Part shown: one piece after another, positions 6,856 to 13,431 of the stretch | How positions within the stretch are numbered: position 1 is the stretch's first letter | Layout of the letters: the number at the start of each line of letters is the position of its first letter | NCBI GenBank assembly: GCA_031556065.1 | Contig: JAVBTR010000025.1 | Span: 1 to 24,238 of the forward strand | Origin: JAVBTR01 sp031556065 | GTDB taxonomy: Bacteria; Bacillota; Clostridia; Christensenellales; Aristaeellaceae | Direction of reading: 5' to 3' | Length of the DNA stretch: 24,238 bases | Notes under the pieces: generated by a model | Told to the model about the DNA's origin: nothing | Databases searched by the model: none | The model's input: only the letters and a program-made list of their open reading frames with translations | Made by a program: the position numbers and the translations under genes

Positions 6856-7298
6856 TCCTCCTCATAATCTTGCTTAAGTAGTTTAGCCCCGGCCCGAAGC
6901 CGGGTGCGCACCGTCGCTGGGGGGATGTTCAGTGCCTGGCCGATCTCGGTTGCGTTCATGCCCTGAAAATGCCGCATGACGACGCAATCCCGTATGGGCT
7001 TGGGCAGCCGCGAAAGCATGTCCGCCACCTCTTGCCGGCTCAAATCATCCTCATGAACGCTCTCCTCCATGGGCTCCGGCCTGGCCCTGCGGCATTCGTC
7101 GATGTATAAATGCTTCAATGTCATAATCAGCCACCCTTCCACCCGGCCTTTGGGATAGCTGCGCAGCTGAGCCTGATGCTCGCATACCTTTACAAACACC
7201 TGCTGCACCAGGTCCTGCGCCTTAAAGCTATCTCTGGTTAAGCTCATGGCGTAGCGCGAAAGGGTTTCCCTGTATAGGTTGTAAATAGCCAAAACCAT
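6852..7298 (-). CDS. ECF-type RNA polymerase sigma factor
   Basis: The 148-residue product has sigma region 2 (LYRETLSRYAMSLTRDSFKAQDLVQQVFVKVCEH, then GWLIMTLKHLYIDECRR). Region 4 follows (LSRLPKPIRDCVVMRHFQGMNATEIGQALNIPPATVRTRLRAGAKLL). Together these are the two-domain ECF layout. ATG 7298 is chosen because it sits at the start of the sigma homology and has GGGAGAGGAG just upstream; an open frame continues to a TTG at 7421 but gives only Arg/Lys-rich text. The last codons (GAG GAG GAA) double as the ribosome site of the repeat-protein gene, and the stop overlaps its ATG. No membrane anti-sigma is next to it, so control may come from the coupled repeat protein or the leader ORF. Confidence 0.9.
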   Translation of the reverse strand: MVLAIYNLYRETLSRYAMSLTRDSFKAQDLVQQVFVKVCEHQAQLRSYPKGRVEGWLIMTLKHLYIDECRRARPEPMEESVHEDDLSRQEVADMLSRLPKPIRDCVVMRHFQGMNATEIGQALNIPPATVRTRLRAGAKLLKQDYEEE

Positions 7299-7425
7299 GG
7301 GCTCCTCTCCCTTCCTCCGCCATTTGCCTGCGCGCTTGCGCCTGCTGTTCCTCCATAAGAATCCATTGGCGTTCCTGGCATAAATCCGCTTTCTCCTTTT
7401 GCCTTTTGCGCCATTTCGCAAACAT
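7228..7425 (-). CDS. Charged leader ORF overlapping the sigma gene
   Basis: ATG 7425 has the strong ribosome site GGGGAGGG 8 bases upstream and opens a 65-residue frame. Its first 41 residues are strongly charged and helical (FAKWRKRQKEKADLCQERQW, MEEQQAQARRQMAEEGRG). The last 24 residues lie inside the sigma gene in another frame and look like shadow text. Two readings are possible: a separate short protein whose translation feeds the sigma start, or a sigma factor with an N-terminal extension broken by a one-base shift near 7300. The strong ribosome site before the internal sigma ATG favours the first reading. Confidence 0.45.
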   Translation of the reverse strand: MFAKWRKRQKEKADLCQERQWILMEEQQAQARRQMAEEGRGAHGFGYLQPIQGNPFALRHELNQR

Positions 7426-7493
7426 ACCGCAAACCCTCCCCTCAGCGCCTCTCACCCTGTATACGGATGAAGCGCCGAAAGTGTTTGCGGTAT
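7424..7493 (-). promoter_or_regulatory. Inverted repeat and possible ECF promoter before the sigma operon
   Basis: An 11-base perfect inverted repeat (ATACCGCAAAC at 7424-7434, complement at 7483-7493) frames the leader; the inner arm covers the AT of the start codon at 7425. On the minus strand GCAAAC (7488-7483) and CGTATAC (7465-7459), with 17 bases between AAC and CGT, resemble an ECF-type promoter. This would allow autoregulation by the sigma factor. If transcription starts further upstream instead, the repeat could fold and hide the start codon. Confidence 0.4.
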
Positions 7494-7524
7494 AAATCAT
7501 TTTTATGGAATCCCATACAGGTTT

Positions 7525-7556
7525 TCTTACTGCCACAGCCCCTATTACTTCCTACT
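7525..7556 (-). repeat. Second copy of the leader of the 24-kb repeat array
   Basis: On the minus strand the text AGTAGGAA, then 6 variable bases, then GGGGCTGTGGCAG, one base, then AAGA matches 24032-24061 in 25 positions, with the middle gap differing by two bases. A small palindrome (TATGG-AATC-CCATA, 7505-7518) follows in the same place as the first hairpin of the array. It suggests a shortened member of a dispersed repeat family. Confidence 0.6.
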
Positions 7557-7989
7557 CCGCCCCAATGCTGTCCAATTCCCCCAGCACATATTGGCGGTCG
7601 TCTTCATCAGCAATCAGCTCGGCGCAGTTGGCAGCCTGGCTCTTATATTCATCGCAGGCGTTGTCGTTCCCAATAATCGCGTAGGCCCGGGCCACGGCCT
7701 CGTAGCCAAAGACCAGATCAAGGCCCTCGATGCTGTTATCCAGGCAGATTTCAAGGGAACGACGGCCATGGAGCAGGGCTGGCTCCCCCATATTGAGGAT
7801 GCTATACACCCGGGATACCTGCCATTCTCCCCGGGCAAAATCCCCGGGCTCCCCCCGGTCTTGCCACAAAAAGCAGGAGGTATGGGCCATGTGCAGCATC
7901 TGGATGTCGTCCTGCTCGGTGCGATCGGTCTTTTCCATGTAGTTCCAGGTTTCGTTAAAGAGCCTCTTGGCTTCCTGCTTGGCATCCAT
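7552..7989 (-). CDS. Conserved helical protein of unknown function
   Basis: This protein of 145 residues is all-helical in appearance, with TPR-like features: WNYMEKTDRTEQDDIQMLHM, AHTSCFLWQD, GEWQVSRVYSILNMGEPALL, FGYEAVARAYAIIGN. From memory, Firmicutes and other bacteria have unnamed homologues with the same 'AHxSxxxW', 'RGEWQxSRVYxxL' and 'AYEAxARAYA' motifs. No enzyme motif is visible and the protein is soluble. AGGGTG lies 8 bases before the ATG. It starts 16 bases after the phosphoglucomutase stop, so both are in one transcript. Its stop codon falls inside a 32-base sequence that is repeated near 24032. Confidence 0.75.
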   Translation of the reverse strand: MDAKQEAKRLFNETWNYMEKTDRTEQDDIQMLHMAHTSCFLWQDRGEPGDFARGEWQVSRVYSILNMGEPALLHGRRSLEICLDNSIEGLDLVFGYEAVARAYAIIGNDNACDEYKSQAANCAELIADEDDRQYVLGELDSIGAE

Positions 7990-8005
7990 TGCTTTTCACC
8001 CTGCC

Positions 8006-9655
8006 TTATTTGATTACTTCATTAAACCAGGCTTCCATCTGGGCCACTTTTTCAAGGGCCGCTTCTTTTTTCATAGCTTTGCCAAAGAGGTAGACCTTTA
8101 CCTTGGGTTCTGTGCCGGAAGGCCGGACAATGGCCTTGCAGGCCTCTGCGGTGGCAAAGCTAAGCACGTCGGACTTGGGCAGGCCGTCGGTACCAGTCAG
8201 GTAATCCTTCACCTCCGTCACGGCTTCACCTGCCAGCTCCTTAGGGGGATTCTGGCGCATGTTACCCATCAGGACAGCCATCTGGGCTTTGGCCGTGGCA
8301 CCCTTGAGCTCGAAGCTCAAAAGCTTGTTTTCCAAATAGCCATAGTTTTCGTACATCTGGCGGGCAGCATCAGCCAGGGTCATGCCCTGTTTTTTATAAG
8401 CACGGGCCATGGCGCACACCAGTGCCACTGCCATTACCCCATCTTTATCCCGCACATGGGGCGCCGCCAGGTAGCCGCAGCTTTCTTCAAAGCCGAAAGC
8501 AAAAAGAGCGCCCTTGCCCTGGTCTTCCATTTGGCCAATGTATTCGCCAATGTACTTAAAGCCCGTTAACACCTGGGCCACGCTGGCACCGTACTTTTTA
8601 GCTATGGGGAAAACCAGATCGCTGGTAACGATGGTCTTAATAACGGTGGGCACCGCAGGGTATGCCTTTTTTGAAAGAATATATTCAGTCAGCAACAGAC
8701 CCACTTCATTGCCCGTCAGCCGCAGGAAGGTATTTCCATCCTTCACAGCAACGCCCACCCGGTCGCAGTCCGGATCGGTGGCGATAAGCAGGTCTGCACC
8801 CTCCTTTTCAAGCTGGGCCAGGCCCAATTTCAGCGCCGCTTCCAGCTCCGGGTTGGGGGAAGGGCAGGTGGGGAAAGCGCCGTCCGGGGCAATCTGCTCT
8901 TGCACCAAGGATACTTTAACCCTGTTAAGGCGCTTTAATACATCGGTTACAGGTTCGAACCCGGCGCCGTTTAAGGGCGTGTAAACAAGGCTCAGCTCCC
9001 CGTCCTTGTCAAGCCCTTCTAAAACCTCCAAGGTTTTTTCAATAAAAAGCCCATACACCTTTTCAGGCATGTCCCTGTAAAGGTCTTTCGCCCTGGCTTC
9101 TTCAGGCGTAAGCCAGGCAAGGTTTTCATAGTTCACATTTTGAATACAAGCGGTAATTTCCGCCGCTGCGTCATCGGTAATCTGGCAGCCGTCCGCCCCG
9201 TAAACCTTGTACCCATTGTACTGGCTGGGGTTGTGGCTGGCAGTAATGACAATCCCCGCATCACAGCCCATTTCTCTAACAGCGAAGCTGAGCATAGGGG
9301 TAGGCAGCTGCCTGTCGAACACGTAGGCGATCAGCCCATTTTTCGCCAGAACGCAAGCGGCGGTGGCTGCAAATTCCTTGGAAAAATGGCGGGTATCATA
9401 GCCGATGGCAACGCTTTTGCCGCTTGTTTTCAGCAAATAATCACCCAAGCCCTGGGTGGCCTTGGCAACAGTGTAAACATTCATCTGGTTGGTGCCCACC
9501 CCCAGCACGCCCCGAAGGCCGCCGGTGCCAAACTCCAATTCCCCGTTAAACGCCATTGTCAGCGCTTCTTCATACCCTTCCATGGCCCGAACCGCTTTCT
9601 TCGTTTCCTCGTCGAACAAGGGCAGACTCAGCCATTTGCGGATTATTTCAGTCAC
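8006..9655 (-). CDS. pgcA: Phosphoglucomutase / phosphohexomutase (PGM2/PgcA type)
   Basis: It interconverts glucose-1-phosphate and glucose-6-phosphate (possibly mannose phosphates too), feeding glycogen, cell-wall and sugar-nucleotide synthesis in the cytosol. Counting from the GTG at 9655 (549 residues), TASHNP carries the phosphorylated Ser140. DPDCDR gives the metal-binding Asp294, 296 and 298. GFEESCGY (388-395) is the sugar-specificity loop. RPSGTEPK (511-518) is the phosphate-binding loop. Length and the N-terminal FGTGGLRG are those of the PGM2/PgcA group. A longer frame begins at GTG 9664, but AAGGAG is 8 bases before 9655 and overlaps the first site, so 9655 is preferred. The enzyme shares a transcript with the helical protein that follows. 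Confidence 0.93.
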   Translation of the reverse strand: MTEIIRKWLSLPLFDEETKKAVRAMEGYEEALTMAFNGELEFGTGGLRGVLGVGTNQMNVYTVAKATQGLGDYLLKTSGKSVAIGYDTRHFSKEFAATAACVLAKNGLIAYVFDRQLPTPMLSFAVREMGCDAGIVITASHNPSQYNGYKVYGADGCQITDDAAAEITACIQNVNYENLAWLTPEEARAKDLYRDMPEKVYGLFIEKTLEVLEGLDKDGELSLVYTPLNGAGFEPVTDVLKRLNRVKVSLVQEQIAPDGAFPTCPSPNPELEAALKLGLAQLEKEGADLLIATDPDCDRVGVAVKDGNTFLRLTGNEVGLLLTEYILSKKAYPAVPTVIKTIVTSDLVFPIAKKYGASVAQVLTGFKYIGEYIGQMEDQGKGALFAFGFEESCGYLAAPHVRDKDGVMAVALVCAMARAYKKQGMTLADAARQMYENYGYLENKLLSFELKGATAKAQMAVLMGNMRQNPPKELAGEAVTEVKDYLTGTDGLPKSDVLSFATAEACKAIVRPSGTEPKVKVYLFGKAMKKEAALEKVAQMEAWFNEVIK

Positions 9656-9676
9656 AGTTATCACTCCTTATTGGAA

Positions 9677-9705
9677 ATAATACCCAACAAGGGGGAGGCT
9701 GTCAA
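9677..9705 (-). promoter_or_regulatory. Promoter of pgcA
   Basis: On the minus strand a perfect TTGACA (9705-9700) and TATTAT (9682-9677) are 17 bases apart. The expected start near 9670 gives a leader of only about 15 bases, which also supports the GTG at 9655. Confidence 0.85.
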
Positions 9706-9744
9706 TATGGAAGAAAAAACAAACGGGGACCTGGTTCCCATCCG

Positions 9745-10335
9745 CTAAAACCGCTCTCCCATTTCCCTTGCCTTTTTAATGCACGCTTCCACCTGGGCCG
9801 TTAATTCATCCCCCTGAAGCACGCTGGTGTTCTCGCAAGCAATGGTTTCAAAATCGGTTATCCCAAAGAAATTGAACAGGGTCTTCACATACCGCTCCCC
9901 CTGCTCCAGCGCATCCATAGGCGGCGCGGAATAGCTGCCGCCCCGGGCAGTGATATAGGCCGCCTTTTTGCCCTTTAAAAGGCCTTTGGAGCCTGTTGGC
10001 GTGTACTCGAACATAATGCCCGCCTGGGAGATATAATCCAAATAAGCCTTGAGCACCGCCGGAAAGGACAGGTTCCAAAGGGGAGCGGCAATCACATATT
10101 TATCGCAGTCGGCAAACTGTTTGGCGTAGTGCAGCATCACCGTATCCTTACCGGAAAACATGTCATCCACCATGGTTTCATCCAAAAAGCGCAGGTTTTC
10201 CCTGTATAAATCCAGCTGAACCACCTCTGCCCGGGGATTTTTGCTCTTAAAGGCCTCTAAAAACCCCTCTGACAGCTTTAAGGTAACCGACTGCTGGGCG
10301 GTCTTAGGATGGGCCGTAATGTATAAAAGCTTCAT
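9745..10335 (-). CDS. azoR: FMN-dependent NADH azoreductase / quinone oxidoreductase
   Basis: The flavodoxin-fold enzyme reduces quinones and azo compounds with NAD(P)H. The 196-residue length is normal. It starts MKLLYITAHPK, where the family has a phosphate-binding loop. The flavin-binding signature APLWNLSFPAVLKAYLDYI is complete, and ITARGGSYS matches the second FMN loop. It is cytosolic, with no signal peptide. GAGGT precedes the ATG. The gene stands alone between pgcA and the synthetase, with a 44-base perfect palindrome 26 bases upstream that may control it. Likely role: defence against quinone and electrophile stress. Confidence 0.93.
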   Translation of the reverse strand: MKLLYITAHPKTAQQSVTLKLSEGFLEAFKSKNPRAEVVQLDLYRENLRFLDETMVDDMFSGKDTVMLHYAKQFADCDKYVIAAPLWNLSFPAVLKAYLDYISQAGIMFEYTPTGSKGLLKGKKAAYITARGGSYSAPPMDALEQGERYVKTLFNFFGITDFETIACENTSVLQGDELTAQVEACIKKAREMGERF

Positions 10336-10360
10336 TTTTCTACCTCATTTCGCGTTTTTT

Positions 10361-10404
10361 ATTAGGGTGCGAAACACGCCCTAGAGCGTGTTTCGCACCC
10401 TAAT
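10361..10404. repeat. Perfect 19-bp-arm palindrome upstream of azoR
   Basis: Arms 10361-10379 and 10386-10404 are exact complements around a 6-base loop. Neither strand has a T-run after it, so it is not a standard terminator. It could be a transcript processing structure, an operator for azoR, or a dispersed palindrome. Its GGTGCGAAACACG core resembles the third hairpin of the array at 24120. Confidence 0.7.
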
Positions 10405-10430
10405 AGGATTGCGGTATGGTAATAAAATAT

Positions 10431-10477
10431 GCGGGAACCCCTTTCTTGTTTTGCAAACCAAGAAAAGAAATTCCCGC
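10431..10477 (-). terminator. Terminator of the MetRS-like gene
   Basis: A long imperfect hairpin with outer arms GCGGGAA/TTCCCGC and an inner T/A-rich stem lies 26 bases after the stop. Mismatches on the plus strand become G-U pairs on the minus strand, so it folds best in the minus-strand transcript. ATATTTTATT follows. Confidence 0.7.
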
Positions 10478-10502
10478 ACTCCTAAAAAAGGAAACCTGTC
10501 TT

Positions 10503-12521
10503 TTATCCTTCTATCTGGGAAGGATGCTTTTCATAAAAGTCCGTCCGGGGGGGCAAAAATTCCAGCTTGCCTTCAAAGGCGGGATCCAATAGATCATACA
10601 GGCTGGCGTTCAGGTTCGCCCAATCGAACGCATTAGCGGTCAGGTGCATGAAATGGGCCAGCTTTTCGGTGGAAACAGGGGCCACAGGATGCACCATCAG
10701 CATGGCGGTCTTCAACATATGGAAGCAATCGGCCAGCACCTGCAAGCGTTTCTCCGTGTTGTCTTCCCCGTCCGCCAGCTTCATTTCCCGGGACCAGTAT
10801 TTGTTCACTTCCCGAACGTACATATCAAGAATGTTCATTCCCACATGGAATTCCGCTTTAAACATGGCCTGTTCAAAATCCAGGGCCGCGTCCAGGGCCA
10901 TGGTTTCCGCTTCCTCGCTGATAGGCAGGTTGGGCGCAACGCCGTCGGTATATTTCTGGGCGGTATAGAAGCAGGAGCGGGCAACGCGGTTCAAAACATT
11001 GGTTAAAAGCGCGCCTTCCTTCAATGCCGGGTCTGGGTCACGGGGGTTGGCCAGGGGATTAAAGGCTTTAGGGGAAAAGCTGGCGTTATGCAGACCCAAG
11101 CCCAGCCCCAGGAAGTGAGCGCGCAGCTGTTCCGCTGTGTAATGCTCCAATAGCTCCAGAGCCATGGGCGGCTTCACCTGGGCGGAGGAGGAGGCCTTCT
11201 TGTCCAAGAAAAGCACGTGGTGGTTCACCACCAGGTTAGGCAGGTGCAAGGCCCCTTCCTTGGGCGCCGCTGTGGCATCCTTACCCTGCAAGGCCATGAA
11301 CATGCCCATTTCCGCTGGGCCATAGAAATAAATATTGTCCTGGCCAATAAACTGGTAAACCTGGGCATCCTTGCTGCACCACCAGTCCTTCCAGGCTGTG
11401 TTTTCAAAGCCCTTGGATTCCAAATATGTCTGTGTGAAGGAGATCGGTGCCCAAAGGGATTCCGGCCATACCCAGATGGTCAACCCATTCAGGCCGTCCA
11501 TCTCCGGCGCAGGCACGCCCCATTCAATGTTCCCGGTAAGCCTGAAGGGCACCAGGGTCTTGCCTGTTCTAAAGTTCATACCATGGCTGGACAAAACAGC
11601 ACAGGCCGCTTCACGATCCTTCAGCCGTTCAAACACCAGCGCCACGCTGGTCTTCTTTTCTCCATCGTCCCGGACTGTAAAGGCGGGCAGGGTGTTTTTA
11701 AAGCCTTCAAAGGCTTCTAAGTACGTCTTCTTTAAATAAATAACCGGAGGTTCCAAAAACTCCCTGGCGGCGGACGCCGCAAAGGCGCGGGTCTGGGCCC
11801 TGGTATCGAAATCGTCCGCCCACTTCAAAAGCAACTCCCGAAATTCATCTAATTCAAAGTACCAGTTGCTCACATCCCGCATTTCGGGCGTCTTCCCCGT
11901 CAGGGTGCTCTTAGGCGCGATCAGCTCACTGGGGCTGTACTGATGGCCCAGCTCGCATTCATCCGCATAAGCTGAATCGGATTTGCAGCCCTCAATGGGA
12001 CAGCGGCCCACCACCTGGCGGCCGTTTAAAAACACTTCCCGTTCAGGATCGTAGAACTGGGAGGTGGTCATCTTCACCAAATGCCCATTTTCCTTCAAGG
12101 TTTCCAAAAACCACCGCGACATTTCCCGATGGTTCTCCTTGGCCGCCCCAAACCCAGACGCGGAAAACAGGTTAATATCGATATTCATCCCATCCAGGGC
12201 CCTCTTCTGAATATCGTGGTTGCTCTTCACATAATCCTCAATGGTGCCCGAAAACTCCCCAGCCTCGGTCAATTTCCGGTAGCTTTCCGTAATGGGCGAG
12301 CCATAGCAGTCCGTGCCGGAAACGAAAACCACATTTTCTCTGCCAATATGATCCCGCATGAACCTGGCAAAGGCGTCCGCGTGAATAAACACGCCGCCTA
12401 CATGGCCCAAGTGCAGCGCCTTGTTGCCATAGGGCATGCCCCCAGTAATAACTGCCCGCTTCGGAAACACCGGCCGACTGTCCCACTTGGCCTTTACTTT
12501 ATCGTTCACATGCTCGCACAT
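10503..12521 (-). CDS. metG: Divergent methionyl-tRNA synthetase-like class I ligase
   Basis: Class I synthetases activate an amino acid with ATP and load it on tRNA. This 672-residue protein has the HIGH-type motif HLGH at 37-40 and the GTD..YGSP stretch of MetRS (69-76). It also has a zinc-type cluster with Cys174, Cys179, Cys189 and His193, where MetRS usually has four Cys, and GNIEWGVPAPE (330-340). The KMSKS loop is changed to KKASSS (441-446). About 80 extra residues (about 245-327) sit between the two halves of the catalytic domain. The C-terminal 200 residues are helical, as in the MetRS anticodon domain. From memory, Clostridia carry such proteins annotated only as class I tRNA ligases. 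It may be the only MetRS, a second copy, or act on another substrate. GGAAGAGG precedes the ATG; a promoter and terminator make it a single-gene unit. Confidence 0.8.
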   Translation of the reverse strand: MCEHVNDKVKAKWDSRPVFPKRAVITGGMPYGNKALHLGHVGGVFIHADAFARFMRDHIGRENVVFVSGTDCYGSPITESYRKLTEAGEFSGTIEDYVKSNHDIQKRALDGMNIDINLFSASGFGAAKENHREMSRWFLETLKENGHLVKMTTSQFYDPEREVFLNGRQVVGRCPIEGCKSDSAYADECELGHQYSPSELIAPKSTLTGKTPEMRDVSNWYFELDEFRELLLKWADDFDTRAQTRAFAASAAREFLEPPVIYLKKTYLEAFEGFKNTLPAFTVRDDGEKKTSVALVFERLKDREAACAVLSSHGMNFRTGKTLVPFRLTGNIEWGVPAPEMDGLNGLTIWVWPESLWAPISFTQTYLESKGFENTAWKDWWCSKDAQVYQFIGQDNIYFYGPAEMGMFMALQGKDATAAPKEGALHLPNLVVNHHVLFLDKKASSSAQVKPPMALELLEHYTAEQLRAHFLGLGLGLHNASFSPKAFNPLANPRDPDPALKEGALLTNVLNRVARSCFYTAQKYTDGVAPNLPISEEAETMALDAALDFEQAMFKAEFHVGMNILDMYVREVNKYWSREMKLADGEDNTEKRLQVLADCFHMLKTAMLMVHPVAPVSTEKLAHFMHLTANAFDWANLNASLYDLLDPAFEGKLEFLPPRTDFYEKHPSQIEG

Positions 12522-12554
12522 ACGTTTTCCTCTTCCTTCAATTAGAATGGTAAC

Positions 12555-12583
12555 AATTTATCACGCGGCGCAAGGCTTGTCAA
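12555..12583 (-). promoter_or_regulatory. Promoter of the MetRS-like gene
   Basis: On the minus strand a perfect TTGACA (12583-12578) is 17 bases from TAAATT (12560-12555). The leader is about 25 bases, too short for a T-box, and no T-box or SAM riboswitch feature is visible. Confidence 0.7.
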
Positions 12584-12609
12584 GGCGGGACGGGGAATGT
12601 TGTGTAATT

Positions 12610-12653
12610 GCGAAAACCCATTTTCTTTTAGAAAAAAGAAAACGGGTTTCCGC
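12610..12653 (-). terminator. Terminator of the upstream HTH gene
   Basis: Twenty-base arms 12610-12629 and 12634-12653 pair fully only on the minus strand, where the two plus-strand A-C mismatches become G-U pairs. This strand bias points to the leftward transcript of the HTH gene ending at 12688. Confidence 0.7.
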
Positions 12654-12687
12654 ACCTTCCCAAAAGAAAACCTGTACAGGCATTATT

Positions 12688-13014
12688 TCACTTTTCCGTA
12701 CTGACACCATTCTCTTCCAGTGTATGCAGTAGTTCATTAAGCCGACAAATGATGTCCTCCACTACACATTTGGGCGTATTTGCACTTAGACCTGCCTGGT
12801 AAGAAAATAGATAATCCATCGTCACTTTCAATGCATAGGCAAGTTTTAGCATAGTTAGTGAACTAGGAACTCGCGTTGCTCCTTCGATATGTCCAACGAA
12901 TGAAGCACTTATCTCGGCTCTTTCAGCCAATTCTGCTTGCGTCATTCCTAAAGCAACGCGCCGCTGGCGTACCCGTTTACCCAACTGCTTATATAGGGCC
13001 ATTTCATCATGCAT
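12688..13014 (-). CDS. Xre-family HTH transcriptional regulator
   Basis: This 108-residue protein has an N-terminal helix-turn-helix: LYKQLGKRVRQRRVALGMTQ, then ELAERAEISASFVGHIE and TMLKLAYALKVTMDYLFS. A helical tail follows, with a leucine-rich segment (VEDIICRLNELLHTLEENG) that could dimerise. ATG 13014 is chosen because AGGAGG lies 8 bases upstream; the open frame continues to 13074 without a ribosome site. It is divergent from a second small Xre gene at 13136, and the 121-base space between them has two palindromes that may be operators. The region is more AT-rich than its neighbours. The target is unknown; self-control is likely by analogy. Confidence 0.9.
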   Translation of the reverse strand: MHDEMALYKQLGKRVRQRRVALGMTQAELAERAEISASFVGHIEGATRVPSSLTMLKLAYALKVTMDYLFSYQAGLSANTPKCVVEDIICRLNELLHTLEENGVSTEK

Positions 13015-13046
13015 CGATCTTTCCTCCTCATTTCTTGAAATACACC

Positions 13047-13118
13047 AGGACCCGTTTGGGTCCCATTTTAACATATAATCCTCATAAAATAAAGTTGATT
13101 TCGAACCAGAATCGGTTC
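13047..13118. promoter_or_regulatory. Palindromes between divergent HTH genes
   Basis: GGACCC-gttt-GGGTCC lies near 13048-13063, just inside the expected transcript of the leftward gene (a TAAAAT-like -10 is directly before it on the minus strand). GAACC-agaatc-GGTTC lies at 13103-13118, just before the rightward gene. Each may bind one of the two HTH proteins. Promoter calls here are weak. Confidence 0.45.
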
Positions 13119-13135
13119 TTTTTTGTAGGGGGAAA

Positions 13136-13372
13136 ATGATGTATCAAAAAATCAAACAAGATGAAATACATATTGGGCAAAATATTCGCCGCATACGGAA
13201 GCAGCAGGGTCTAGGTCAAACAGAGTTGATACGACACCTGGATTTAGCTGGTGCGAATATCACGCGCGAAACCTTAGTAAAAATCGAACGCGAAACGCAG
13301 CATATTCAGGCATCACAACTTCGTGCTATTCGTGATGTGCTTCAAACAACCTATGATGAGTTGCTTAAATAG
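13136..13372 (+). CDS. Small Xre-family HTH protein
   Basis: The product is a 78-residue protein that is almost only a helix-turn-helix: HIGQNIRRIRKQQGLGQTEL, LAGANITRETLVKIE and LRAIRDVLQTTYDELLK. It resembles short Cro/C1-type regulators. There are two adjacent ATG codons (13136 and 13139); the second is better spaced from AGGGGG. It is divergently placed to the Xre gene at 12688-13014, an arrangement typical of two regulators that read a shared operator region. No toxin or phage gene is beside it. Confidence 0.85.
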   Translation: MMYQKIKQDEIHIGQNIRRIRKQQGLGQTELIRHLDLAGANITRETLVKIERETQHIQASQLRAIRDVLQTTYDELLK

Positions 13373-13376
13373 CAAT

Positions 13377-13397
13377 AAATATGCCATGGCGATGTCA
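13377..13397 (+). promoter_or_regulatory. Putative WYL operator, copy A
   Basis: AAATATG-N7-GATGTCA matches copy B at 14319-14339 in 16 of 21 positions, with both 7-base ends identical. It sits 35 bases before the WYL gene, over the -35 position of an extended -10 promoter (TGC-TATACT, 13406-13414). The regulator probably acts on its own gene here. Confidence 0.55.
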
Positions 13398-13431
13398 TAT
13401 TTATATGCTATACTACCCTTGGGTGAAGAAA

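Noticed and set aside
7299..7421. N-terminal extension of the sigma factor from a TTG at 7421
   Set aside because: The extra residues are Arg/Lys-rich without homology, and a strong ribosome site lies directly before ATG 7298.
7591..8013. Plus-strand open frame opposite the helical protein and pgcA end
   Set aside because: No ribosome site and no family features. The minus-strand genes have recognised motifs and good starts.
9140..9748. 202-residue plus-strand frame opposite pgcA
   Set aside because: It is antisense to a well-supported phosphoglucomutase and its codons follow the complement of that gene.
11217..11720. 167-residue plus-strand frame inside the MetRS-like gene
   Set aside because: Shadow of the long minus-strand gene; no start site or domain.
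12522..12600. T-box or SAM riboswitch before the MetRS-like gene
   Set aside because: The promoter at 12555-12583 leaves a leader of only about 25 bases, too short for either.
13103..13118. LexA box before the small HTH gene
   Set aside because: GAACC-N6-GGTTC has the half sites too far apart for the GAAC-N4-GTTC consensus; it fits an HTH operator better.
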